NCBI GenBank assembly: GCA_964017155.1
Contig: OZ024863.1
Span: 37,913,038 to 37,977,037, forward strand
Source: Oasisia sp. SBJ-2009
Lineage: Eukaryota > Annelida > Polychaeta > Sabellida > Siboglinidae
DNA: 64,000 nt
Direction of reading: 5' to 3'
Positions 21,930 to 33,360 of the stretch are shown here, piece by piece. Both the position numbers and the translations under genes were made by a program. How positions within the stretch are numbered: position 1 is the stretch's first letter; each line of letters begins with the position of its first letter. Under the pieces are notes generated by a model. The model did not search any database. It had not been told where the DNA came from and saw nothing but the letters and a program-made list of their open reading frames with translations.

Positions 21930-22925
21930 TTAGTTAGTGACACCTTCGTATCATCCCATGTGAAATGACAGCTAGTGACATTGACGTCAGTTGACACTGG
22001 CACAAGTTTAGTTAGTTGGAGTTGGTGACACCTTCGTATCATCCCATGTGAAATGACAGCTAGTGACATTGACGTCAGTTGACACTGGCACAAGTTTAGT
22101 TAGTTGGTGACACCTTCGTATCATCCCATGTGAAATGACAGCTAGTGACATTGACGTCAGTTGACACTGGCACAAGTTTAGTTAGTTGGTGACACCTTCG
22201 TATCATCCCATGTGAAATGACAGCTAGTGACATTGACGTCAGTTGACACTGGCACAAGTTTAGTTAGTTGGTGACACCTTCGTATCATCCCATGTGAAAT
22301 GACAGCTAGTGACATTGACGTCAGTTGACACTGGCACAAGTTTAGTTAGTTGGAGTTGGTGACACCTTCGTATCATCCCATGTGAAATGACAGCTAGTGA
22401 CATTGACGTCAGTTGACACTGGCACAAGTTTAGTTAGTTGGTGACACCTTCGTATCATCCCATGTGAAATGACAGCTAGTGACATTGACGTCAGTTGACA
22501 CTGGCACAAGTTTAGTTAGTTGGTGACACCTTCGTATCATCCCATGTGAAATGACAGCTAGTGACATTGACGTCAGTTGACACTGGCACAAGTTTAGTTA
22601 GTTGGTGACACCTTCGTATCATCCCATGTGAAATGACAGCTAGTGACATTGACGTCAGTTGACATTGGCACAAGTTTAGTTAGTTGGTGACACCTTCGTA
22701 TCATCCCATGTGAAATGACAGCTAGTGACATTGACGTCAGTTGACATTGGCACAAGTTTAGTTAGTTGGTGACACCTTCGTATCATCCCATGTGAAATGA
22801 CAGCTAGTGACATTGACGTCAGTTGACATTGGCACAAGTTTAGTTAGTTGGTGACACCTTCGTATCATCCCATGTGAAATGACAGCTAGTGACATTGACG
22901 TCAGTTGACATTGGCACAAGTCTAG
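21930..22925. repeat. 82-bp minisatellite derived from an LRR-coding unit, 12 copies
   Basis: Twelve units starting gacaccttcgtatcatccca lie 82 bases apart, with 85-88 bases where a ggagtt insertion occurs. On the minus strand each unit encodes LCQCQLTSMSLAVISHGM and IRRCHQL, one leucine-rich repeat. A coding LRR of this type would need 84 bases, so the 82-bp period shifts the frame at each step. The units are nearly identical. A substitution (ttgacactgg to ttgacattgg) marks the last four units. Confidence 0.9.
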
Positions 22926-22949
22926 TCTACGGAGACTTGTCCAGTGGCG

Positions 22950-23060
22950 AAGACATGTTGTCTCAGTGGACACTCATGGGTCGTCTCAGTGGACACTCAT
23001 GGGTCGTCTCAGTGGACACTCATGGGTCGTCTCAGTGGACACTCATGGGTCGTCTCACAA
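22950..23060. repeat. 23-bp tandem repeat, four copies
   Basis: Units of gtctcagtggacactcatgg plus gtc follow directly on the LRR minisatellite. The period of 23 is not a multiple of three, so the open plus frame seen here changes frame each unit and is not a gene. Confidence 0.85.
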
Positions 23061-23407
23061 AGTGAACTCTTAGTCTCTCATTGGTGGATGCCTAAAGGCA
23101 TTGAATGTGCCACCTCAGTAGAAAACATCCCAACAACAGTAACTAAATGGTGTACCAGAAAGAGATGGCACCTGTGCTACTAACATGAATACAAGCATTG
23201 GCCATCCTGTAGAAAACAACATAATAGTTCGAATATGGGCACGACCAGAATAGCCCGCGGAACTGGGAATCACTGTAAATGAAACATTGGGATACGAATA
23301 TATTTCTTAAAAGCTTGTGACTTCTAACAACCCATACGCTAGATGTCCTCCTCAGATACCTCTTGCATGCCGCAGTAGTTGCCGCCCCAATTCGAAAACT
23401 ATGCCCC

Positions 23408-23629
23408 TTATAGTATAAAGTAGACGGTCAGACCGGCCCATGCCAAAGATTTGCATTGCACACAGCGTGGGTTGTTGACTTTCAGGGTGTCTTGGATGAA
23501 AGCAGCAACAGATTTGTGGCGGTACGTCACAAGACTTCTCACCGACAAACCCTCTGTATTGGTGATATGTGACATACTCCTCTGAAAGCCAAGCAGCTCA
23601 CAGGCATTGCTGTTGCCGGCTTCATTGCA
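23408..23629 (-). pseudogene. THAP/Kolobok-like transposase, downstream exon
   Basis: An acceptor (tttgtgtcccag) precedes CNEAGNSNACELLGFQRSMS at 23,629. The exon continues EGLSVRSLVTYRHKSVAAFI and DTLKVNNPRCVQ. It joins in frame to the exon ending ALQLIQ at 23,876. In related proteins the next stretch holds an Asp (TDRH), which is Tyr here (TYRH). It ends at a stop within a segment that no longer resembles the family. Confidence 0.6.
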
Positions 23630-23875
23630 CTGGGACACAAAACTGGGCCACGCATAAATACTAGCTTATGAGTATCTTGGGTATAATCATAAAATGAATT
23701 TATTCATTATATCTGAAAGCCCCCACATTTCTTGAACTTACAATCAACTCTGCCCATACATCTGCTGTCAAATGTTGTTTAATATATATATTTAATATGA
23801 CATTGCAATTATGTCTTTGTATTCATGACAGACAAGACAGTCAAATGATCTTATTTGCATGATTTTCTTAATTAC

Positions 23876-24650
23876 CTGGATCAGCTGCAAGGCAATGACC
23901 TTCTTTGTTGTCTGCTCGACAAGTGGGTATGTGCCATACTTGGCTGAGTGTCCCGGACTGTTATTTCTGCAGTCTCCTGTAAGCTGCAGGCCGCCTTCGA
24001 TATCCCTCAGTCCAGCCAGGATCGATGCTTGTTCTTCCTTCCAGCCGTTGATGACAGTGGGGATGACGTAGTCGCTCTGGTGGCGTTGGTATGTTGACCG
24101 GGAGAATCATTGAATATTCATGATGCTGAAGAGGCGAAGGATCTGGCTAACCTGGCAGCCAGAGAACAGCAATGCTGCTGACAACATCAGGTTGCCAAGT
24201 GTCCGGTGGATGACTGACTGTCCCCGGTCCTGGTGTAGGAGCAGTTCTCGCAGGTTTGCTCCACCTTGACCATAGTTCCATAGCCCCCAGTCATGCGGTT
24301 GACCACATGGCCACGACTGGGACCACGACAAATGGGGCAACACTGGAACAAATCGATGAGTTTGTTGTGGAAAACAATGTACTTCTTTTCAGAAGTAACA
24401 TCTCCACAACACTCATGTACATCCTCCAATGCCACCATCCCAACGGTGATTTCTTCCCCTTCAGCATTGAAGGAGCTGTCAGAAGGCTTGTAGTAGGGGT
24501 CCTCGATGTCTCGACAGGACTTGATAGGACTGATGGCATCTGCAGGCATCCTCTCCTTGATAGGGGTGCTTGTCGTGACTGGCGTGATATCGGTGACAGG
24601 ACTGGTCTGGGTGTCCCTCTCCACCATCACTTTCTTGGTAGTATTGATAC
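23876..24650 (-). pseudogene. THAP/Kolobok-like transposase, central exon
   Basis: The acceptor at 24,651 (ccttttccttcag) opens a frame with a Ser/Thr/Pro-rich linker. Then come KKYIVFHNKLIDLFQCCPIC, a zinc ribbon (CCPIC ... CENC), and after a frameshift near 24,200 GNLMLSAALLFSGCQVSQIL. A stop at about 24,110 is followed by SDYVIPTVINGWKEEQASIL, GDCRNNSPGHSAKYGTYPLV and ALQLIQ, ending at a donor (gtaatt) at 23,875. The GxxRxxSPGxSAKYGTY block is typical of transposon-derived THAP proteins of the Kolobok kind. The superfamily name is a family-level inference. The position where Asp is expected after GDCR is Asn. Confidence 0.65.
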
Positions 24651-24875
24651 CTGAAGGAAAAGGACAGTGTAAACATTGGAGCTTGGCATACAGAAAGAAA
24701 TGACATGATCAACGTTGAGACAATTCTCCCTGGCACTGATGCATTAACCAAGACAACTCCTTCAACATCACTTCAAATGACGCACTATAAATCAATTAGG
24801 TTACACAACACAGCAGGTCCGCAGCCTCTTTCAATGTGAGAATCTGGATTGATGTCATTGCTCACAAATACTAAC

Positions 24876-25040
24876 CTTTCGTACAAGTGTTCACTGGTTT
24901 CAGTGCTGTCAACTGAGTGTCTTGATCTGTGGCACATTTCACATCTGTCTGACAAGCCACAGCTTGGATGTAGTCAGGGTTGGTTGAACAGACTCGGGTG
25001 CGACTGCATCTGTAGGAGGTGGTTCGTTGTCTCGCATCAA
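24876..25040 (-). pseudogene. THAP/Kolobok-like transposase, linker exon
   Basis: Bounded by an acceptor (gtttcaccag) at 25,041 and a donor (gttagt) at 24,875. The exon is open throughout and reads VDARQRTTSYRCSRTRVCST, then NPDYIQAVACQTDVKCATD. It ends in phase 1 and joins in frame with the exon at 24,650 (G then GTATC). No domain is recognised in it. Confidence 0.5.
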
Positions 25041-25412
25041 CTGGTGAAACACACAAACATGGTGTTCGGAATGTGGAACGAATGAATGAAGGTTTATCCA
25101 AAACAAAATAATACTATTGCTTAGTACAATATACAGTGGGAAACAATATACAATATAATTTCATGATTGGTGAGTTGCTGCTGTTGTTGAAGGGACATAG
25201 CAGAAGTCATTAGAACCTTAGTAATGATGTCTATGAATAAATCCCTTATTAATTATAAAAATGTACACCTACAAATTAGCAAGGTGTTTGTCAATCCCTG
25301 TATTGCCAAACCGAGAACAGATGTCAGTGTAATTTTTAATATTTATTGACAAATAATTATTGATAATCATCAATGCATGCCAATGATGTGTCACATAAAG
25401 CATGATTTTCTT

Positions 25413-25750
25413 ACCCAGGCAATTTCATGTTTGGCAGATGCTCTGCTTCGTTTTGGTGTTTCCAGCTGATGAGCTTGAGCCGAACCTGAGGCTGAGGCGG
25501 ATCGCTTCAGTTGGCCGACCACAGCGTGACACTGAGGCTGTACTGTCGGGACACTGCCAGGCGACAAAGTCTTTCCACTTCAGTGCCCCTCCTGACAATT
25601 CAGCCATTCACAAGGCTTCTGTGCTGTAGCATTGGGGCAAGAAATGGGCAAATGTCGGCCTGTGATTTTCGAGTGGGCGGCTTGAAGTCGGCCCGCTTCA
25701 CGCTCACAAAGCGTATCCACTGCCTCCTCAGACCTTCATCCACTTTTATT
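25413..25750 (-). pseudogene. THAP domain exon, frameshifted
   Basis: One minus frame gives RRQWIRFVSVKRADFKPPTR, the second half of a THAP zinc-finger domain. The next frame gives KTLSPGSVPTVQPQ, the end of the domain (normally LxPGAVPTI). A frameshift and an in-frame stop lie between. The exon ends at a donor (gtaagaaaat) at 25,412. THAP domains bind DNA and are common at the N-terminus of P-element and Kolobok-like transposases. Confidence 0.65.
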
Positions 25751-25876
25751 TAGAGAGCATTACAGAAACTGTTGAAAAAGTTTCACAATCATAATTAACG
25801 CACATTTTTCCAGTGGCCACGATGGGCAAAGACAGAATGTTATAATAACGGCTCCAGTGGGCCAAACTGTCTTAAA

Positions 25877-26452
25877 TTAAACAGCCGCGGTGGGCACTGC
25901 CAAAGGCAGATATATATTATTGACACAGTTATTTACACGGCCACAACATTGTGCTTGTGTCGGGAATTTAGTCAGAAAGATGGTCATGAAGATATTGAAA
26001 GCCGAGCACCACTGATCTGTGCTAACAATTTTTGCTTTGCGTTTTGGTTGAAGACATAGAGCTGGTGCTCCAGTCCCGGTGGTCAAGGCTAAACTCTACT
26101 GACCCCAGTCAGATGGCTTCAGTAGCTGAACGAGATCGATATATTCATTCACCCATACTTTTTGTTTGATTGACTCGGGTATGAGGGCATCTAAAGGGAT
26201 TGATGAAGCGACAGAGGTGGTAATGTTAGAATCAGTACCTGAAGGGTAGGGATCCTGACCCAGAGACTCGACTATTCCTAATGCAGTGTCACCCATGCAG
26301 GGGCGAAGCTCCTGACCTTTAACCCCTGATGTGCTGGCCACTGCTAGATGAGATGATGGCTGGTGTGTCATCAGGCGTCACGTTGCTTGCCATCCACTGA
26401 CGCCGAGTGACCACCTGAGTTTTAGTCAATGATGCCTTACGCTTGGGCATGC
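25877..26452 (-). pseudogene. Gag-like ORF1 of a retroelement
   Basis: Minus strand: MPKRKASLTKTQVVTRRQWM directly after an acceptor-like ttttttcagc near 26,452. Then a frame with SIPLDALIPESIKQKVWVNE, YIDLVQLLKPSDWGQ and a stop, then KRKAKIVSTDQWCSAFNIFM, TIFLTKFPTQAQ. The pattern (IPxSIKQKxWxNEYIDF ... IxSxxQWxxAFxIFM) recurs in ORF1 proteins that accompany DIRS/Ngaro-like elements in invertebrates, to my knowledge. It is broken by at least two frameshifts. Confidence 0.55.
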
Positions 26453-26689
26453 TGAAAAAATAGATAACGGAGAGCAAGCATTTGTAGCCAAAAGCGTTTT
26501 TTAAATGTCAAGGCCATGGCCACTGATAGGCAGTGACAACGTTAATAAATAAAATGTTTATGTCAGATAAGCATACCCCATAGCAACTGGGTGAAGAAAC
26601 ATGCAAATGGCAAAACATTAAGAACAATAAGAGTGCCTAGAATATGCAAAAAAAATTATAACTACAATAAATTTATTTCTCTAGCTACA

Positions 26690-26940
26690 CACACCCCATT
26701 TTGCAGGTCGACAGAAATATCATTCTCACCTATGTGAAGACAAATAATCTGCAGCTTCTCCTAACTAACGTTGTGTAACAAAGGTCGCATTGAATTATCA
26801 TGACCCCGTTTTGAAATGAATTCAACCTTACAGTTGATCAAATCTAAGCCTGCAGGCATATCATTCCGACTGCCAGAAGCCGATTCCAAACGGGCAACAA
26901 AACTATGCCCCAATATCACTGTAGATGTCATCACAATAAT
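26690..26940 (-). pseudogene. SGNH-hydrolase N-terminal part (copy 5)
   Basis: The minus-strand translation reads MTSTVILGHSFVARLESASG (block I, G-H-S), VEFISKRGHDNSM (block II) and KLQIICLHIGENDISVDL (block III, G-E-N-D), with one in-frame stop between blocks II and III. It is too short and interrupted to appear as a long open frame. It lies upstream (minus sense) of the gag-like ORF at 25.9-26.45 kb. Confidence 0.6.
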
Positions 26941-28390
26941 GTACTATTTTTCTGGCAGTGTATTATAATGCATCAAACTCACGTGATGTCAGACAGTGCT
27001 AACTCAGTCTCATAAACAAGTTCAAACTGGTCGACCTCTTGGTAAATTTTTAGCAACTAGAACCGGTCTTGTAGCCGAGGGTACTGGACTGTCGTTCGTC
27101 GTGGCGTAAAGTGAATACAAGTCGAAGTAAACTGCAAACATAAATCAAAATCGTAATATATTTTGAAAAATAATTTGTACCTTATTCTTCCAGCTACCGC
27201 TCGTTAATTGTACTGCTGAAGGAAAGAAATTAATCTAGTAAAACACAACAAATGTCGTCGTAAACAAGGCAAACGGCCTCCACTGACAGCAGAGCTGTCA
27301 TTGCAAGTGGCTGTTGCAGACACAAAACCTAAATCTCAGCCGTTCAAACTTGCGTGATTACCAGATAAAAACTTCCAAAGTATGCAAACAAACAGAACAA
27401 ATTGTACCCAAACAAAATACAATAAACTCAAATGAAATGGGTGTTTTCGATCCCAAAATAAAGATACGTCATGTAAACAACAGCTGAAATCGGAGTCTGG
27501 TAAACATTAGCATCTACTGGATCTTATGAGTCACGTGGAATATTGACTTTCTTGTAATAGTGCTTAGACTACCCGCTGGGGTTGACATTGGTGTATTACA
27601 CATTCGCTAGGCGGCAGCACTGCAATGAATTACAATTTGAGCACAAACGAATACAAATACAAAGCCATAAATCCGTTTATAAAGTCTCATAAACGGTGTT
27701 TTATGTTTAGTATGCTCATTGAAGCACAACAGAACCTCACACGTCAACTCACAGAAGTAGATAACTGATTAACAACAGCTAGGACTGTCCACACACACTG
27801 TTAAAATATCTTCTGTGCTCTCCATATTGAAATGGATGCCATCGCAACGGTATTGTGGCCAGTTAGACCATATGCCGCAGTGGGACAAAAATCAATGTGA
27901 TCAAAGTCTTTGGTAGCTACATGCACATATATATTAGTATGTACCGGCTGCACATACAGACTCCTATGTAAAGCAGCAATGCAAGACAAGTGATGATTGA
28001 AATTGGCCATTTTATTGACATTATATTAAATGAGATACATCAGATGAAACACAGATATATACCAGCAGACATACATTATACACAGCAAACATGCCGGCCC
28101 CAATGGTCTTGTTAAGCATGACCTACAATTTCTAACACATTACCAATGATTATTAGTGACAGTTCTCTTCATAAAGGGGCTGAATAACTGGGTAGCATTG
28201 ATTTATAAACCCCGAGGGCTGATTCCCTCGCCATATCATTACGCGCAAGCAAGTCCCCCGAGTACCTGACTAACCCGCCAGGATATCACCGGCCTAATCC
28301 GCTAGGCGGCACCACCGTCTTGGTTACTGCATCACATAGGATAAATTTATTCACCATTTAACAACAGCATTCATAATTGTCATCTGTGCA
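26941..28390. other. Mostly non-coding, one dispersed repeat
   Basis: The only structure I can support is the 27,801-28,010 block that resembles 14,525-14,750. The rest has no recognisable coding or RNA content. Confidence 0.4.
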
Positions 28391-28472
28391 TTGCAAACCA
28401 GTTGCACGTTAATGGAGTGCACCCCTTTCCTGTTGCTTACTCCGTGCTTATTGACGCGTGGCGCTAGTGTCT

Positions 28473-28764
28473 TCACATTGGTGCACCCATTGCACCCTGC
28501 AACCTGCGGGAACAGCCACTCAGTAGAAAGTGAGTTTGTTCATCTCTGTTTCCAACCCACTTTACGTATTCGTTCAAGGTCGCACTTACCACATTCGACA
28601 CACTGCGCATGATTCTGCACACTGTCGGCTTCGAAATGCCACATGTGTCGCCAACATGAAGTTGGAAGTCTCCAGTGGCAATAAATCTCAGCAACACCAG
28701 GACTTGCGTATAGGACAGTATCACACCCTTTCACACACATCATCATATTATGACTTTGATACAT
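28473..28764 (-). pseudogene. Harbinger transposase N-terminal HTH fragment
   Basis: Minus strand: LSYTQVLVLLRFIATGDFQL, HVGDTCGISKPTVCRIMRSV and SATLNEYVKW. This is the helix-turn-helix region of PIF/Harbinger transposases (LRFLATGSFQ ... GISQSSVSR). The catalytic part is missing here, but pieces of it occur at 19-20.5 kb. Confidence 0.7.
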
Positions 28765-29039
28765 TTAGTTCATTAGCCAAAAAACAAGGAAAACAATTAA
28801 GTATTTTAAGTTCAATTCTTCTTCACAGATTTCAGTGCTCCAATTCAGCACCAAACTTGTCAGCCAGCCAGTTTGTATTGTTAATACATCTTACGAGCCA
28901 AACTCATCATCGGTGTAAAGCAGTATGTCCTGTGCTTACCTCCGTGCATGCTTGCAGTGCTTTACACAATACCCAACGTTTATCCGAGTCTCCGGTATTT
29001 AGATCACCATCTCGGCTTGTGCTGCATCGATACATTTTA

Positions 29040-29906
29040 CAATCATGAATCCTACTTCAGTTATCATAACCATTACAATCATACAGTATTTTACATCAGT
29101 TGCAAATGTCATCAATCTTCCCTTAATTGTATCCCAGATGAGCCCAACAGTTGTTACCAAGAAACCTCCTCCCTAACCCTCCCTCTGTCTAGACACTGTT
29201 GGGTGTGACAGGGAACGGTGACAGTCACTGTCTTTAACTGGTCACATTCTCACAGCAGGTGACAGATTGTGTCGTGACAGTCGTCACCCAAGTCTCTGTT
29301 GTCTTGGCAGTCGAACCTCTGTAGTTGGTGACATACTGGTATCCCCTGAGAAATGACAGCTAGTGACATTGATGTGAGATGACATTCGCACAAGTTTAGT
29401 TTACAGAGACTTGTCCAGTGGCGAAGACTCTCATGGGTCGACACACAAAGTGAACTCCCACGTTTTTTGTTTACCAAGAAACCTCCCTAACGCCTCCCTC
29501 TGTCTAGACACTGTCGGGTGTGACAGGGAACGGTGAACAGTCGCAGATTGTGTCGTGACAGTCGTCACCCAAGACTGTCACCCAAGTCTCTGTTGCCTTG
29601 GCAGTCGAACCTCTGTAGTTGTTGACATACTGGTATCCCCTGAGAAATGACAGCTAGTGTCTGTGACGTGAGACGACATTCGCACAAGTTTAGTCTACGG
29701 AGACTTGTCCAATGGAGAAGACATGAGTGGACACTCATGGGTCGACACACAAAATGAACTCTTAGTCCCTGACACACCCAGTCGTAGCAGGTGACATTGT
29801 GTCTTGAGTCACCACCCACGTCTCTGTTGTCGAACCACTCTAGTTTACGACACCGACAAATTCCAAAATTGTCACCAAGAGGATGATGATAGTAAATGTA
29901 AATCAC
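29040..29906 (-). pseudogene. LRR-coding relics with shared flanks
   Basis: 29,250-29,477 and 29,565-29,906 encode SLRRLNLCECRLTSQTLAVI, SQGIPVCQQLQRFDCQGNRD and related LRR units on the minus strand. The flank 29,040-29,220 matches 1660-1830 and 3080-3250. It is therefore a dispersed repeat that carries an LRR exon and not a gene in place. Confidence 0.6.
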
Positions 29907-30140
29907 AATTAATAAATCATGAATATATAATGATTTAATACAAATCAGTCACTTGGTTAATATTACAAAACACAATATTCCTTATACAGGTCTCCCGTGA
30001 ATTACCGTGCCTAATGGTTCTCAACCCTTCATTTTGTCATCTACCCACACAGTTCTGTGTGAGTATGTAGTGTAAAGTTCAGACCAGAGTATGCGACTCA
30101 TTTCAGTGACAGTTCTGGCAGTCGTGTTGCTGGTCGTTAT

Positions 30141-30280
30141 GTTTCTGTCAGTGTCGGTATTCTTCGTCGTCGACGTCTCATTCCCTTAGGCATAGGTTTA
30201 GCTGCATCTACAACTTCAGGACTAACCTGGGTCTCAGGCTTTTTTTTGTTATTTATAATCTTAAAGAGCTGAAAGTTGTA
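30141..30280 (-). CDS. Possible terminal exon with basic C-terminus
   Basis: After an acceptor-like tacaactttcag the minus strand is open and reads LFKIINNKKKPETQVSPEVV, then DAAKPMPKGMRRRRRIPTLT and a TAA stop. The basic run looks like a nuclear-localisation or DNA-binding tail. No upstream exon could be linked, so this may be the end of a transposon gene or a chance frame. Confidence 0.3.
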
Positions 30281-30289
30281 AATTGGGGT

Positions 30290-31140
30290 TAATTATGTCA
30301 AAAAACTATACTGTGTATACTTTTTGGATTTTTAGGGGGTTTCCGTCCCCCCAAACGGCGGCCATCTTGGATATAAATGTTAGCTCTTCACACGGTGTTT
30401 TAAAGCATAATCCATGGCCCAATTTCACCCAAAAAACATACACAGTTAGAGTAGTCTAATCTACAGGTAATAGCATCCTTTGTTTTTTGTTTTACAAGAT
30501 ACTTTTTTTTAATGATTTTTTAACTATGTGGCCGTATTTGAGCCTAAAATTATTGGCGGTGTTTTGTAGTTATGTGATATTGCACAAAACTGTGTTTGTT
30601 TTTCTTCAAATTCTTCACGTCACTACCTATAATATACTATTACTATAAACACTGTGAAGTTTCAAGCATATATGTTGATAAATAGCTGAGAAAAAGTTGT
30701 TTGAAGATAGGGTTTATGCAAAAAACGTAAAACTGAGAAAACGGCATTCAAAGAACTTGTAGATTTCTTATCAAATATATACCATACATGACTGAAAAAC
30801 TCCACCCAAAACTAAATAACTGATCTCCAATGATGTCCAATATACAAATCATGTAATTCAGTGATGGATAAATAAAAGTAATAATGTAAATGTAGCTAAT
30901 AATACATACGCTAGAAAAACGTGATACGCTAGAAAAACGTGATAGCTAGTTTGTGTAGTTACTACTAGTAGCACAGCTATAAAATACTAGACATTTTCTT
31001 GATGATACCACTCCTTGTATATTATCATCATGTATAAAGTTGCAATCACACAATTCATATACATCTGAAAAAATGCATTTATTATTGGAAAAATTACAAA
31101 ATGTGAAAACGAAATGAAAAAAACGTGATAAGTGTCCAAC
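30290..31140. other. AT-rich, no gene recognised
   Basis: No domain, RNA gene or clear terminal repeat was found in this interval. Confidence 0.4.
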
Positions 31141-31186
31141 ACTGTCCTAACTACCAGGGTCAGTGTCCATCATCAGTGGGGGGACC

Positions 31187-32949
31187 CTAGAATGCACCTG
31201 ATGCATAGTCCGCTGCACCAGCACGTGCAGCTCTACTCGGGTAGAGTGTGCGTGCCCGCCTGGCCTCCTTTGTACGGGACTCGGTCTGGCGCAGTGACTG
31301 CCTGAGTCGCTTCCGGTCCGCCTTCTCGCCCGACGCAACGAGGTGTGAGCCAGCCGTCATGCCCATCGCACTGTACAGCTGTGCTGATGTGTCCTTCACT
31401 CCGCTGTTGAACTCGGCTACAGCGAGGCAGGTGGCAAGCAACACTCGCTGCAGCCCAACGAAGCCAGTCTTCGGACACTTCGCCCACACCCTGGCATGGA
31501 GTGACTCATTTGGGTTTTGCGTAGCACTGCGCAAACGGCGGCTCAGCAGAGCACGGTCACTCAGGCGCACGTACACGGGCTTGACGAGGGCGGCAACTTC
31601 TGGGCACAGCCAATGACTGAGGTTGCCCTTGTGGTCTCCTGGCTGTTTCCCTGCAGCCAGTGCTTTCTGAAAAAAACACCAGCTGTCTTTTCCCTGTGGG
31701 CATCTGTCGTGCTGTGGCTCGGCATCTGTCGATGACACATGGTAAAATGATGCCATGACAGTATTCTCCATGCCTTCCAAGTCATCGCGGTGCGACCTGA
31801 TGGCTCTGTCATAGAAGATGCACAGCTCTTTGATGGCCTCCTTCGTCAATTTGCCGTCTCCACGTCCCCCAAGTGTCACCCCCGTTGTCTTGGTTTGCGT
31901 CGTCAGCTTCCTCAGTGCCGTCCCCATCCTCTTGGCGACATGGTTGACGCATTCCTCCTTGACGATTGTGATGTCGTCGCCGTAAACCTTCATCTCGGTC
32001 AGCCTGTTGAAGGTCCTAGAGTCGCCATCCGAGACCATTGTGGTGTAGCGGAATCCGCGGTTCAGAGAGCGGTCCCACAACGTCTCGGCAGCGACTACCT
32101 CCATGCCACCAGATCCAGATGCGCCGTGATAGTTCCTGTTGCAGTCGGTGTGTCGAGCCAGCCATGCCTGGAACTGGGCCGTGTCTCGGTCTCCACATCG
32201 TGCCTCGGCACACGAACACGCCTGGCAGTACGATGACAGCACAGCCAGGTCAAGGACAAGTCCTGTCACCGTGTCTATGACGCACCCGATCCCGTACGCC
32301 GATGTGTGGCCGCGCTTCATCCAGGAGCCATCGAAGCTCACGGCCAAGTCGACGACTTCCTCGTCAGCATCACTGGCTGCGTCACTGGTGGTTGACTGGT
32401 CTGCGTACATGTGCCGAACGATCTTCGCAGCATCAGTGAGGATGTTGTTGGCTACCACCATGCCGGCTTCCACGATGGCTTTACTGTGCGCAGCAAAGGT
32501 GGTCTGGTTCACAGCGTTCATGTCTAGGAACCGACACAGCTTCACTATGCCGCCGTGACCCACACCCATGTCAAGCGACGCTGACACAACAGCACGTGTC
32601 ACCACAAATGGCAAGTGTCCAGCAGTGCCATCGATCCGGTCAGATGAATGTGTGGTGTTGGTGATGTCATCACATGACGTGCAGTAGTCTGCAGCTGACA
32701 CACCAACCCAAGTGCACAGTTGACGGTGCGGACAGCAAGGGTGTTACTTCGACATGAGGGGCACGACAGCCCTGCAACAAGGTCAGACAGCTTGTTGACC
32801 CTCGCAATGACTGTGGATATGCTGTCACTGCCTGTGTCATCCGGATCAGCCTCGGCTTCGTCATCCGGAATTCCAGTTTCGCGAAGTAGACGCTTCAGGT
32901 CAAACTTCCTCTGGGTTGCCGAAGTTGGCGTACCCGATGTTGATGGCAC
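31187..32949 (-). pseudogene. Mutator-like transposase with one frameshift
   Basis: The main frame (32,701-31,187, 504 residues) has the layout of the Mutator-like transposase domain widespread in invertebrates. Asp124 lies in SFDGSWMKRGHTSAYGIG, Asp225 and Asp227 in MVSDGDSRTF, Glu399 in NPNESLHARVW, and HDRCPQGKDSWC is the Cys/His insert. The upstream frame (32,949-32,599) carries LSCPSCRSNTLAVRTVN with CxxC, and the partner cysteines CTSC are only in the downstream frame. A one-base loss (or two-base gain) near 32,690 therefore splits a zinc ribbon. A consensus acceptor (ttcttcccatag) precedes the exon at 32,950. Apart from this break the protein is complete to its stop. Catalytic residues are from the DDE family pattern. 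Confidence 0.8.
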
Positions 32950-33360
32950 CTATGGGAAGAATAATGAACATGTATTAGTTTGAAACTTGATTTGAAATTA
33001 CTAGCTGGCTGACTAAACTAGGAACACATGTGTCAATTTATACAAAACATTACCATGGTAGAATACTCTGGTCAGTAGCTACTACATATAGAATGCATAA
33101 ATAAATTAATCTAGATTTTATACACAATTCATGGCAATTTGCCATCACAGTATTTCCGGCAGCTTGCATGAGTAAGCCCATCGAGGCACCAGCCTACCCT
33201 GGCCGGATTACCCAAACGTTGGCAGGCCAGTCCTGCTAATGGTGCTCCCTTTGACAGTAACACTGAATAAATATTGACAGTTCTTGTCAGACATTTCAAT
33301 TGATAAATCAGTTATGCAATAATACATCATTATTTACATGTGTACATAAAACGGTATTAT

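Noticed and set aside
21930..23060. CRISPR-like array
   Set aside because: The units are contiguous tandem repeats without unique spacers, in a eukaryotic context.
31790..32558. Long plus-strand open frames over the Mutator-like gene
   Set aside because: Antisense of a coding region with conserved DDE residues on the minus strand.
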